8,469 bases of DNA from Bacteroidota bacterium. GTDB taxonomy: Bacteria > Bacteroidota > Ignavibacteria > UBA10030. The notes under the pieces were generated by a model. It was given only the letters and a program-made list of their open reading frames with translations, had not been told where the DNA came from and made no database searches. The stretch spans positions 18,077 through 26,545 of the forward strand of contig DMMN01000111.1 of assembly GCA_003453835.1 (NCBI GenBank), in the 5' to 3' direction. Below are positions 1 to 5,976 of the stretch, in pieces. The position numbers and the translations under genes are program-made. Each line of letters starts with the position of its first letter. Position 1 is the stretch's first letter.

Positions 1-1
1 C

Positions 2-832
2 CGGTCTCGAGCGGAAGCGGATGATATCTTCCATGCAGTGCCGTTTGCTCATCCCATTGAGATTTCCTCGGGAGAGTATGCTGATCTTGCGGGATCTCGC
101 GTCGTCATTTTCACGGCGGGTACTAATCAGCGCCCGGGTGAAACTCGCCTCGACCTTCTCAAGCGGAACGCCGCAGTCTTGCGTGAGGCCCTGCCGCAAA
201 TTCTCGAGCACGCCTCCGAAGCGATCCTGGTCGTTGCGACAAATCCTGTCGATATCATGACGCACCTTGCCGCCAGATACGCTGCGGAATTGGGTTTGCC
301 GAGTCATCGGGTGCTTGGCTCAGGCACAACGCTGGATACTGCACGATTTCGATCTCTACTTGGACGGCATCTGGGGGTCGATTCTGCTCACATTCACGCA
401 TACGTGCTCGGCGAGCATGGGGATTCTGAAGTGCTCACGTGGTCGCTTGCAACCGTCGGTGGGATGCCGATCAGTGAGTTCTGCCGGCAGCGAGGTATCG
501 CGCTCGATGATGAAGTCCGGGCAACCATTGATTCTCAGGTTCGGCGGGCCGCCTATTCGATTATCTCCGGAAAAGGTGCCACGTACTACGGCATCGGTAG
601 TGCCCTTGCGAAGATCGCGGACGTTATCCTCAAGGACCAGCGATCCGTGTTGACGGTCTGCACGCCTCTCCAAAACGTCCTGGGCGTGGAGGACGTCACT
701 GTTTCTCAGCCCCATCTGGTCGGTGGTGGCGGCATCATGGCAACGTTTCCTCCTCCGCTTAACGCAGAAGAGGAGAAGCTTCTTCAACGGAGTGCGGAGG
801 TCGTCGCACAAGCTATTCAGAGTCTCAGCTAG
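2..832 (+). CDS. ldh: L-lactate dehydrogenase, 5' end cut off by the window
   Basis: Cytoplasmic NAD-dependent interconversion of pyruvate and L-lactate. The open frame runs in from the left edge: codons 2-37 (read as [12 protein letters not shown]) continue without a break into the body, so the GTG at 38 is internal and about 40 N-terminal residues with the glycine-rich NAD loop are missing. The active-site loop reads NQRPGETRL. Its Gln (codon 128-130) is the Gln102 that marks lactate rather than malate dehydrogenases, and its Arg (146-148) is Arg109. The motif [12 protein letters not shown] carries Asp168 and Arg171, and [11 protein letters not shown] carries the catalytic His195 (416-418). 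Arg173 and His188, which bind fructose 1,6-bisphosphate in allosteric bacterial enzymes, are also present, so FBP activation is possible (inference). The sequence resembles the Thermus LDH type throughout, including the YYGIGSALA segment. The gene ends 82 bases before the P1 peptidase start. Confidence 0.95.
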   Translation, partial: RSRAEADDIFHAVPFAHPIEISSGEYADLAGSRVVIFTAGTNQRPGETRLDLLKRNAAVLREALPQILEHASEAILVVATNPVDIMTHLAARYAAELGLPSHRVLGSGTTLDTARFRSLLGRHLGVDSAHIHAYVLGEHGDSEVLTWSLATVGGMPISEFCRQRGIALDDEVRATIDSQVRRAAYSIISGKGATYYGIGSALAKIADVILKDQRSVLTVCTPLQNVLGVEDVTVSQPHLVGGGGIMATFPPPLNAEEEKLLQRSAEVVAQAIQSLS

Positions 833-914
833 GCAGAAAAGCAGATCACCAGAAATATCTTGTTGTTCCCGTTCCAACCATTCTCCTTCCAACTCTTGCC
901 TCAGAGGAAGATCT
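833..914 (+). other. Short spacer between ldh and the P1 peptidase gene
   Basis: An 82-base gap with no gene and no strong hairpin followed by a T run, so I see no terminator for ldh. The heptamer TTCCAAC occurs twice, at 872-878 and 887-893, which may be chance. A TATCTTG at about 857-863 loosely resembles the TAnnTTTG -7 element of Bacteroidota, but no matching upstream element was found. The spacer ends in the ribosome binding site of the peptidase. Confidence 0.4.
903..910 (+). promoter_or_regulatory. Ribosome binding site of the P1 peptidase gene
   Basis: AGAGGAAG lies four bases before the ATG at 915. It fixes the start there, directly in front of a signal peptide. The same open frame extends upstream to a GTG-type start near 723, inside ldh, but the extra 64 residues are arginine- and serine-rich out-of-frame coding and match nothing in the family. 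Confidence 0.65.
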
Positions 915-2084
915 ATGTCAACATCCCAAGTGCGCCACATATGCGCCTTACTTCTTTTCACCCTTTTGACTATCCCGGTATCGTTTTCACAAACCAGGCC
1001 TCGTGCGCGTGATCTCGGCATCCCCTTCGAAGGAACTCCCGGACCATTCAATTCTATCACGGACGTCAAGGGTGTCGAGGTGGGCTACACGACACTGATA
1101 TCCGGTGGGGGGAAGCTCGTCGCAGGAAAGGGTCCGGTGCGAACGGGAGTGACGGCTATCCTTCCGCGAGGAAAAGACTCCTTTGATCAGTGCTTTGCCG
1201 CGTGGTTCACGCTCAACGGTAATGGAGAGATGACGGGCACGACCTGGATTCAGGAATCCGGTTTTCTGGAAGGACCTGTTATGATCACGAACACGCACAG
1301 TGTCGGCGTTGTTCGAGATGCCGTGATAGTCTGGCAAATGAATCACCAGGGGAAGACGTTTCAGCCCTGGTCCCTCCCCGTTGTGGCCGAAACATGGGAC
1401 GGCGGCCTGAACGACATCAACGGCTTTCACGTAAGACCTGAACACGTCTTCCAGGCTCTCGATGGGGCAAAGTCAGGCGCGATGAGAGAAGGAAACGTCG
1501 GTGGCGGTACTGGAATGGTCGCCCACGGCTTCAAAGGAGGCACGGGAACGTCATCTCGAAAACTCGACGCAAGGAGCGGTGCCTACACGGTCGGCGTACT
1601 TGTTCAGGCAAACTACGGAAGACGGTCGAACCTCCATATAGCGGGAGTTCCCGTCGGCCAGGAAATCACGGACCTGATGCCCGGGCGTGGCAAGTTTGGT
1701 GACGGATCCGGCTCGATCATTGTTGTCGCAGCTACGGACGCACCGCTGCTCCCCCATCAACTGAAGAGAATGGCCACGAGGGTTGCGTTGGGGATCGGAA
1801 TCGTCGGCGGGAGGGGGGAGAATTCTTCCGGCGATATCTTCCTGGCTTTCTCCACCGCGAATCCGGGGTCCGCAAGAGATTCCGGAATCACCACTGTAGA
1901 CATGCTGCCGAACGACCGGATCAATCCGCTCTTCAACGCCACAGTGCAGGCCACCGAAGAGGCGATCGTCAACGCTCTCGTTGCGGCTGAATCGATGGAG
2001 GGAGTCAACGGCAACAAGGTCTATGCGCTTCCGCATGATCGACTAATGGAGACGATGAGGAAATACAATAGAATCAAACGATAG
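915..2084 (+). CDS. Exported P1-family (DmpA/S58-type) aminopeptidase
   Basis: A 389-residue N-terminal-nucleophile hydrolase of the L-aminopeptidase/D-esterase family (DmpA, BapA), which removes N-terminal residues from small peptides, amides or beta-peptides. Residues 1-25 form a signal peptide: short basic start, hydrophobic core LLLFTLLTIPV, likely cleavage after SFS before Gln26. The enzyme therefore acts in the periplasm or outside. The mature start RARDLGIPFEGTPGPFNSITDVKG is typical of the family (DLGI, GPxNAITDV-like). Self-cleavage is expected before Ser267 in DGSGSIIVVAATDAPLL, giving alpha and beta chains. Asn233 (QANYGRR) corresponds to DmpA Asn218. Ser305 and Asp307 (SSGD) sit exactly 38 and 40 residues after the nucleophile, like Ser288 and Glu290 of the DmpA/BapA enzymes, though here the acid is Asp. 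The stop codon overlaps the ribosome binding site of the next gene. The exact substrate cannot be read from sequence. Confidence 0.92.
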   Translation: MSTSQVRHICALLLFTLLTIPVSFSQTRPRARDLGIPFEGTPGPFNSITDVKGVEVGYTTLISGGGKLVAGKGPVRTGVTAILPRGKDSFDQCFAAWFTLNGNGEMTGTTWIQESGFLEGPVMITNTHSVGVVRDAVIVWQMNHQGKTFQPWSLPVVAETWDGGLNDINGFHVRPEHVFQALDGAKSGAMREGNVGGGTGMVAHGFKGGTGTSSRKLDARSGAYTVGVLVQANYGRRSNLHIAGVPVGQEITDLMPGRGKFGDGSGSIIVVAATDAPLLPHQLKRMATRVALGIGIVGGRGENSSGDIFLAFSTANPGSARDSGITTVDMLPNDRINPLFNATVQATEEAIVNALVAAESMEGVNGNKVYALPHDRLMETMRKYNRIKR

Positions 2085-2089
2085 AGGGA
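2083..2089 (+). promoter_or_regulatory. Ribosome binding site of the SDR gene, overlapping the previous stop
   Basis: AGAGGGA starts inside the TAG stop (2082-2084) of the P1 peptidase gene and lies nine bases before the ATG at 2099. This arrangement favours translational coupling of the two genes and so supports co-transcription (inference). Confidence 0.6.
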
Positions 2090-2098
2090 AACAACTCC

Positions 2099-2890
2099 AT
2101 GGACTTAGGTCTCAAAGGAAAAGTTGCGATGGTTGCCGGTGCGAGCAAAGGTCTCGGATTTGCCGTCGCCAAAGTGCTGGCGGCAGAGGGAGCAATCGTC
2201 TCAATGTCCTCCAGGAATGAAGAGGCGATACGCGGTGCAGCAGGCATTATTAGAAAACAAACGGGAGGGAACCTTCTTCCGGTGGTTGCGGATGTTCGCA
2301 ATCGGAACGATATCGAAAACTGGCACAAACTGACCTCAGCGGAATTCGGAGGGGTCGATCTCCTCTATTCGAACTCCGGCGGCCCGCCTGCGGGGAGCTT
2401 TTCCAATCTCGATGACCAGGCCTGGCAAGAGTCCTTTCAACTTCTTCTACTCAGCGCGATCAGGTTGGTGAGAGTAGTCGCTCCATCCATGAAGGCGCGA
2501 GGCGGCGGAAGCATCGTGCTTTCGACGTCAACATCCGTAAAAGAACCGATCCCGAATCTCACTCTTTCCAATGTGCTTCGTGCCTCAGTGTCCGCTCTGG
2601 CGAAATCACTCTCGAATGAGCTTGCACCCGACAACATTCGCGTCAACAACGCCATCCCGGGCCGATTCGACACGGATCGGGTCCGGGAGCTGGATACCGA
2701 CCGTGCTCGCAAGGACGGTGTATCCCCGGAGGAGCAGAGAAGGCGAATGGAAGCGGTGATTCCCTTGCGCCGCTACGGCGAGTCGGAGGAGTTTGCGCGC
2801 GCGGTCGCGTTTCTGCTTTCTGATGCGGCGAGCTATGTCACCGGTACGTCGCTCATTGTGGATGGCGGAATGATTCGAAGCGCGTTCTAA
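2099..2890 (+). CDS. Short-chain dehydrogenase/reductase with altered active site
   Basis: A 263-residue cytoplasmic SDR-fold protein of the kind often labelled 3-oxoacyl-ACP reductase. The Rossmann start is clear: GASKGLG at residues 14-20 is the nucleotide-binding TGxxxGxG motif, NSGGPP at 92-97 replaces the usual NNAG, NNAIPGRFDT holds the VNxxxPG motif, and the C-terminus ends YVTGTSLIVDGG as in classical SDRs. The catalytic tetrad is not classical. Ser144 is in the place of the active Ser, but the Tyr position is Ser157, the Lys position is Arg161 (LSNVLRAS instead of YxxxK) and the Asn position is Leu116. From memory, the LSNxxRA and SVKxP pattern recurs in a coherent SDR subfamily, so this is probably a functional divergent enzyme and not decay. 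The substrate is unknown, and a FabG role in fatty-acid synthesis is unlikely with this active site. It lies 14 bases after the P1 peptidase and 26 before proline dehydrogenase. Confidence 0.9.
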   Translation: MDLGLKGKVAMVAGASKGLGFAVAKVLAAEGAIVSMSSRNEEAIRGAAGIIRKQTGGNLLPVVADVRNRNDIENWHKLTSAEFGGVDLLYSNSGGPPAGSFSNLDDQAWQESFQLLLLSAIRLVRVVAPSMKARGGGSIVLSTSTSVKEPIPNLTLSNVLRASVSALAKSLSNELAPDNIRVNNAIPGRFDTDRVRELDTDRARKDGVSPEEQRRRMEAVIPLRRYGESEEFARAVAFLLSDAASYVTGTSLIVDGGMIRSAF

Positions 2891-2905
2891 GGTTTATTCC
2901 TTTGC

Positions 2906-2910
2906 AGGAG
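2906..2910 (+). promoter_or_regulatory. Ribosome binding site of proline dehydrogenase
   Basis: AGGAG, six bases before the ATG at 2917. It decides the start: the frame also opens at a TTG at 2902, but that codon precedes this site and has none of its own. Confidence 0.75.
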
Positions 2911-2916
2911 AATACT

Positions 2917-3843
2917 ATGGGAGTCATGCGAAGCGCCCTTCTCTGGGTTTCCCGAAACGACTGGATGCGCGAAACTCTTCCGCGATATCGGTTTATGCGG
3001 AGGGCCGTGAACAGATTCATGCCGGGAGAACAAGCTGAAGACGCTCTGGACGCCGCAGGGCTTTTGAAGGCCAACGGATTCTCGACCGTCTTTACCCGAC
3101 TCGGTGAGAACGTCCGGAATGAAGCAGAGGCAGATGAAGTCACCAAACACTATTGCGCCCTCGCGGATGATATCGCCGCCCGTAGATTGGATGGCCACAT
3201 CTCGGTCAAGCTCACCCAACTCGGCCACGATCTCGATCAAAACCTCAGCTTCCGCAATCTCCGGTTGATCATCGCTCAGGCGGAAAAGCACAAGAACTTC
3301 GTTTGGATTGACATGGAGGGATCCGCCTACACGGAGTCGACGATCAAGCTCTTTGAGCGCATTCGCTCCGAGTGTTCGAATGTCGGCCTTTGTCTTCAGT
3401 CGTACCTGCACCGATGTCTCGAAGATATCCGTCGTCTTTCTCCGCTCAACCCCGCGATCCGGCTTGTGAAGGGAGCCTATGCAGAGCCGGCCTCGATTGC
3501 ATATCAGAAGAAGTCGGATGTCGATGAGAACTTCGTTCGTTGTTCCCTCGAGATGTTGAATTGGGGAAAGCAACATGGGATCGTCCCAGTGTTCGGGACT
3601 CACGATACACGTCTGATCGACAAGATCCGGCAAGAGGCGGGTAAGGTGGGCCTCTCCAAGGGCGCGCTTGAGTTTCATCTTCTCTACGGCATCAAACGGG
3701 ATGAGCAAAGCCGGCTGGTGAGAGAGGGGTGTCGCGTTCGAGTTCTCATCAGCTATGGATCCTACTGGTTTCCATGGTATATGCGCAGGCTCGCCGAACG
3801 GCCTGCCAATGTCGCTTTTGTTCTGAAGAATCTATTCGGTTGA
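2917..3843 (+). CDS. Proline dehydrogenase (monofunctional)
   Basis: A 308-residue FAD-dependent proline dehydrogenase, the usual length for the single-domain bacterial enzyme, unlike bifunctional PutA. It oxidises L-proline to pyrroline-5-carboxylate and passes electrons to the quinone pool at the inner face of the membrane. Family motifs along the barrel are WIDMEGSAYT (130-139), RLVKGAYAEP (182-191), FGTHD (226-230), and the C-terminal RRLAERPAN (290-298). The two arginines and the glutamate of RRLAERP belong to the conserved proline-binding helix of the family. The segment before that helix reads LISYGSYWFPWYM, where Thermus-type enzymes have VPYG and WYPYFM, so it diverges slightly while keeping the aromatic pattern. 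No pyrroline-5-carboxylate dehydrogenase gene is in the window, so the second step of proline breakdown must be encoded elsewhere. It is likely co-transcribed with the SDR gene 26 bases upstream. Confidence 0.94.
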   Translation: MGVMRSALLWVSRNDWMRETLPRYRFMRRAVNRFMPGEQAEDALDAAGLLKANGFSTVFTRLGENVRNEAEADEVTKHYCALADDIAARRLDGHISVKLTQLGHDLDQNLSFRNLRLIIAQAEKHKNFVWIDMEGSAYTESTIKLFERIRSECSNVGLCLQSYLHRCLEDIRRLSPLNPAIRLVKGAYAEPASIAYQKKSDVDENFVRCSLEMLNWGKQHGIVPVFGTHDTRLIDKIRQEAGKVGLSKGALEFHLLYGIKRDEQSRLVREGCRVRVLISYGSYWFPWYMRRLAERPANVAFVLKNLFG

Positions 3844-3903
3844 TTCCTTCCGCTTGCCGGGATCTATTTTCTTCCTCTTCAACGATCAAATGCTGACCCC
3901 AAG
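3844..3903 (+). other. Short spacer before araB
   Basis: Sixty bases, pyrimidine-rich in the first two thirds, with no hairpin or gene. Only AAG directly precedes the araB ATG, so there is no recognisable Shine-Dalgarno sequence. An ATG at 3890 is in another frame. Confidence 0.4.
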
Positions 3904-5601
3904 ATGAACACTCGATACGCTCTGGGAATGGACTTCGGCACGAATTCCTGTCGTGCCCTCATTGTGGACCTCGAGGACGGTCAGGAACTCGCAACATCCG
4001 TGTTTGAGTACCCCTCGGGCGATCACGGCGTGCTCTCCGATCCCAAAGACCCGAACGTCGCCCGCCAGAATCCGCGCGACTATACCGTTGGAATCGAAGT
4101 CACGATTAAAGAAGCAATCGAACGAGCACGGGATGTGCGCGTCAGCTTCGATCCAAGTAATATTATCGGCATCGGTGTCGATACGACAGGAAGCAGTCCG
4201 ATGGCCGTTGATCAATACGGCATTCCGCTTGCCTGTCTCCCGGAGTTCGAAGGCGACCTTGATGCAATGGTCTGGCTTTGGAAGGACCACTCAAGCTATG
4301 ATGAAGCTGCGCGCAACACCGAGTTGGCAGGCCGCATCCGCCCTCAGTATCTCGGCAAGATCGGCGGCGTGTATTCATCTGAGTGGTTCTGGAGCAAGAT
4401 CCTGCATTGCCGGAATGTCGCGCCTCACATCTTCAAGGCCGCCGCGAGTTTTGTGGAATTCTGTGACTACATCCCCGCACTCCTCACGGGCGACACACGG
4501 CCCGGGATGATCCAACGAAGCGTTTGCGCCGCCGGTCACAAAGCGATGTACAATGGTGCATGGGGAGGACTGCCCGACAAGGAGTTCCTCGCGGCTCTTG
4601 ATCCGAGTCTCGCGGATCTCCGGGATCGACTCTATTCCAGCGTGGCCACTGCGGATAAGCGAGCGGGTACGCTTTCACCGGAGTGGGCTGAAAAACTCGG
4701 ATTGCCTCGCGGTATCGCCGTTGCGGTTGGAGCGTTTGATGCTCACATGGGGGCAGTAGGCGCCAGCATTCGTGAGGGGACATTGGTGAAGATCCTCGGC
4801 ACAAGTACGTGCGACATCATGGTGTGGCCAAGCAACAGGCCGCTGGCGGATATCGGGGGCGTTTGTGGCATCGTGGATGGATCGGTCCTCCCCGGTTACT
4901 TGGGGATCGAGGCCGGACAGTCGGCTGTTGGAGATATCTTCCTTTGGTTCGTGAATCATCTCGTTCCGGATAGCTTCGGCAAGACGACGGAAGAAAAATT
5001 CCGGCGACTCGAGACCCTTGCCGCGGGGCAGAGGGTGGGTGAGCACGGACTCCTCGCACTTGACTGGAACAACGGCAACCGTACTGTTTTGGTCGACGTC
5101 CGACTTACTGGACTTCTGCTTGGGCAAACTCTCCACACGCAACCCTATGAAATCTACAGAGCACTGATCGAATCGACTGCCTTCGGTGCCTTGACGATCA
5201 TCAATCGGATCGAGGAGTTCGGCGTACCAATTCAGGAGATAGTGAACTGTGGAGGACTGGCTTCGAAGAACGCTCTCTTGATGCAAATCTATGCTGACGT
5301 CACCGGTCGGCCTATGAAAGTGTCCGGCAGCGACCAGACCCCTGCCCTTGGGGCAGCAATCTTCGGCGCCGTTGCCGCCGGCGAGGAGGCCGGAGGCTTC
5401 TCGAACGTTCGGGTGGCACAAGAGAAAATGACCCGCGTGGGCGACACGTTCAACCCCGATCCGACCGCTCACAAAGTCTATCAGGATTTGTATCGCCTAT
5501 ATCATCAGCTCCACGAGGCCTTTGGAACGAAGGAATGGTCGGGGAGCATGTTCAACGTGATGAAGGATTTGCTCGCATTGCGTGACAGGCAACGGTTGTA
5601 A
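3904..5601 (+). CDS. araB: Ribulokinase (FGGY carbohydrate kinase)
   Basis: A 565-residue cytoplasmic kinase that phosphorylates L-ribulose to L-ribulose 5-phosphate with ATP, the second step of L-arabinose breakdown. Length matches E. coli AraB (566), and the similarity runs end to end. The N-terminal actin-like lobe has the phosphate loop GMDFGTNSCRALIVD (from residue 8), DTTGSSP (93-99), WLWKDH (124-129) and SSEWFWSKILH. The second lobe has GAFDAHMGAVGA with the likely catalytic base Asp279, GTSTCDIM (299-306), the GIEAGQSAVGDIF segment, and the nucleotide-binding GGLASKN (450-456) and ALGAAIFGAVAAG (481-493). These features separate it from xylulokinase and glycerol kinase. The start is fixed by the N-terminal family match, since the ribosome binding site is weak. 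No araA, araD, araC or sugar transporter is adjacent, which is odd for araB. A relaxed or different ketopentose substrate cannot be excluded. Confidence 0.95.
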   Translation: MNTRYALGMDFGTNSCRALIVDLEDGQELATSVFEYPSGDHGVLSDPKDPNVARQNPRDYTVGIEVTIKEAIERARDVRVSFDPSNIIGIGVDTTGSSPMAVDQYGIPLACLPEFEGDLDAMVWLWKDHSSYDEAARNTELAGRIRPQYLGKIGGVYSSEWFWSKILHCRNVAPHIFKAAASFVEFCDYIPALLTGDTRPGMIQRSVCAAGHKAMYNGAWGGLPDKEFLAALDPSLADLRDRLYSSVATADKRAGTLSPEWAEKLGLPRGIAVAVGAFDAHMGAVGASIREGTLVKILGTSTCDIMVWPSNRPLADIGGVCGIVDGSVLPGYLGIEAGQSAVGDIFLWFVNHLVPDSFGKTTEEKFRRLETLAAGQRVGEHGLLALDWNNGNRTVLVDVRLTGLLLGQTLHTQPYEIYRALIESTAFGALTIINRIEEFGVPIQEIVNCGGLASKNALLMQIYADVTGRPMKVSGSDQTPALGAAIFGAVAAGEEAGGFSNVRVAQEKMTRVGDTFNPDPTAHKVYQDLYRLYHQLHEAFGTKEWSGSMFNVMKDLLALRDRQRL

Positions 5602-5827
5602 GAAAAGCCTTCGTGCATCAAGTGGAACTCTCAACAATGCATCATTCTTTGGACTCACGGACGATTCCTCACACATCTCACTTGCTTGCGTACAGGGGAC
5701 GATGAGAGTCATGATCACGTTGGCCATAAGAAACGGAGCATTTACCTTCCCTTCTGTGTGGGAGGTTTGCGTGTAGGGGAGAGGGTCGTCAGACTCCGAC
5801 GGACTCTGTCGAGGAGTGTCCTCCAGA

Positions 5828-5887
5828 GGCGCCCGCCAGCCATCCATGCCAGCAAGCGGTCAGGCTGGGGTCGGGCTGGGATGCGCC
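5828..5887. repeat. Imperfect long-armed inverted repeat
   Basis: GGCGC (5828-5832) pairs with GCGCC (5883-5887) and CCAGCC (5836-5841) with GGCTGG (5874-5879), separated by a symmetric 3x3 internal loop. A second GGCTGG at 5863-5868 could pair with the same CCAGCC, so alternative folds exist. The loop also contains the near-direct repeat GGCTGGGG and GGGCTGGG. Confidence 0.45.
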
Positions 5888-5896
5888 TTTGGCGCA
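5882..5896. repeat. Perfect 6-bp inverted repeat with TTT loop
   Basis: TGCGCC-TTT-GGCGCA is a perfect GC-rich hairpin. It shares its left arm with the longer repeat at 5828-5887, so the two folds exclude each other. It is followed by AGGGG, not by a T run, which argues against an intrinsic terminator on the plus strand. Confidence 0.55.
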
Positions 5897-5906
5897 AGGG
5901 GTGTGG

Positions 5907-5924
5907 GCTCTTTCCCCCAAGAGC
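5907..5924. repeat. Perfect 6-bp inverted repeat with TCCCCC loop
   Basis: GCTCTT-TCCCCC-AAGAGC forms a perfect stem ten bases after the previous hairpin. The C-rich loop could also pair with the GGGG at 5898-5901. It ends 52 bases before the M64 start codon, so it may lie in the leader of that transcript or in its promoter region. Confidence 0.5.
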
Positions 5925-5964
5925 GAATGCACTTGTTCTTCAAAAGGCGTATATGCGCAACATC

Positions 5965-5969
5965 AGGGA
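5965..5969 (+). promoter_or_regulatory. Ribosome binding site of the M64 peptidase gene
   Basis: AGGGA lies seven bases before the ATG at 5977. A second possible start, the in-frame ATG at 5953, has AAAAGG at 5943-5947 and would add eight residues (MRNIRDSA) in front of the same signal peptide. I favour 5977 because it gives the standard short basic start, but both are workable. Confidence 0.45.
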
Positions 5970-5976
5970 CTCAGCC

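Larger units (their letters stand above)
5602..5976 (+). other. 375-base intergenic region with structured G-rich half
   Basis: I see no credible gene here. The first part (5602-5735) is of mixed composition and carries the heptamer TGCATCA at 5614-5620 and 5638-5644. The second part (about 5740-5930) is G-rich and holds several inverted repeats, listed separately. The open frame of the M64 peptidase continues upstream to a TTG at 5686, but the added residues are an arginine-rich reading of this block without family similarity. No hairpin is followed by a T run, so a classical terminator for araB is not visible. The region probably contains the promoter of the M64 gene, but I could not pick one with acceptable spacing. 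Confidence 0.5.

Noticed and set aside
872..893. TTCCAAC direct repeat before the P1 peptidase as an operator
   Set aside because: Seven bases repeated once in a pyrimidine-rich spacer is close to chance, and no symmetry is present.
723..914. Upstream extension of the P1 peptidase frame into ldh
   Set aside because: The extra 64 residues are an out-of-frame reading of ldh, and the signal peptide plus a good ribosome binding site at 903-910 point to the ATG at 915.
356..1069. Long minus-strand open frame opposite ldh and the P1 peptidase start
   Set aside because: It overlaps two confidently identified plus-strand genes, has no recognisable domain, and its composition is what the reverse strand of GC-rich coding sequence gives.
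4675..5472. Minus-strand open frame of 265 codons opposite araB
   Set aside because: It lies wholly inside the well-conserved araB gene, lacks any known motif and has no supporting ribosome binding site context.
5882..5924. The two perfect hairpins as intrinsic terminators of araB
   Set aside because: Neither is followed by a T run, and they lie about 280 bases or more after the araB stop.
5933..5955. TTGTTC and TATATG as a promoter for the M64 gene
   Set aside because: The spacer is only 11 bases, too short for a sigma-70-type promoter, and the second box overlaps a possible start codon.
5686..5976. Upstream extension of the M64 peptidase to a TTG start
   Set aside because: It would place 97 arginine-rich residues before a clear signal peptide and run through the hairpin-dense block.
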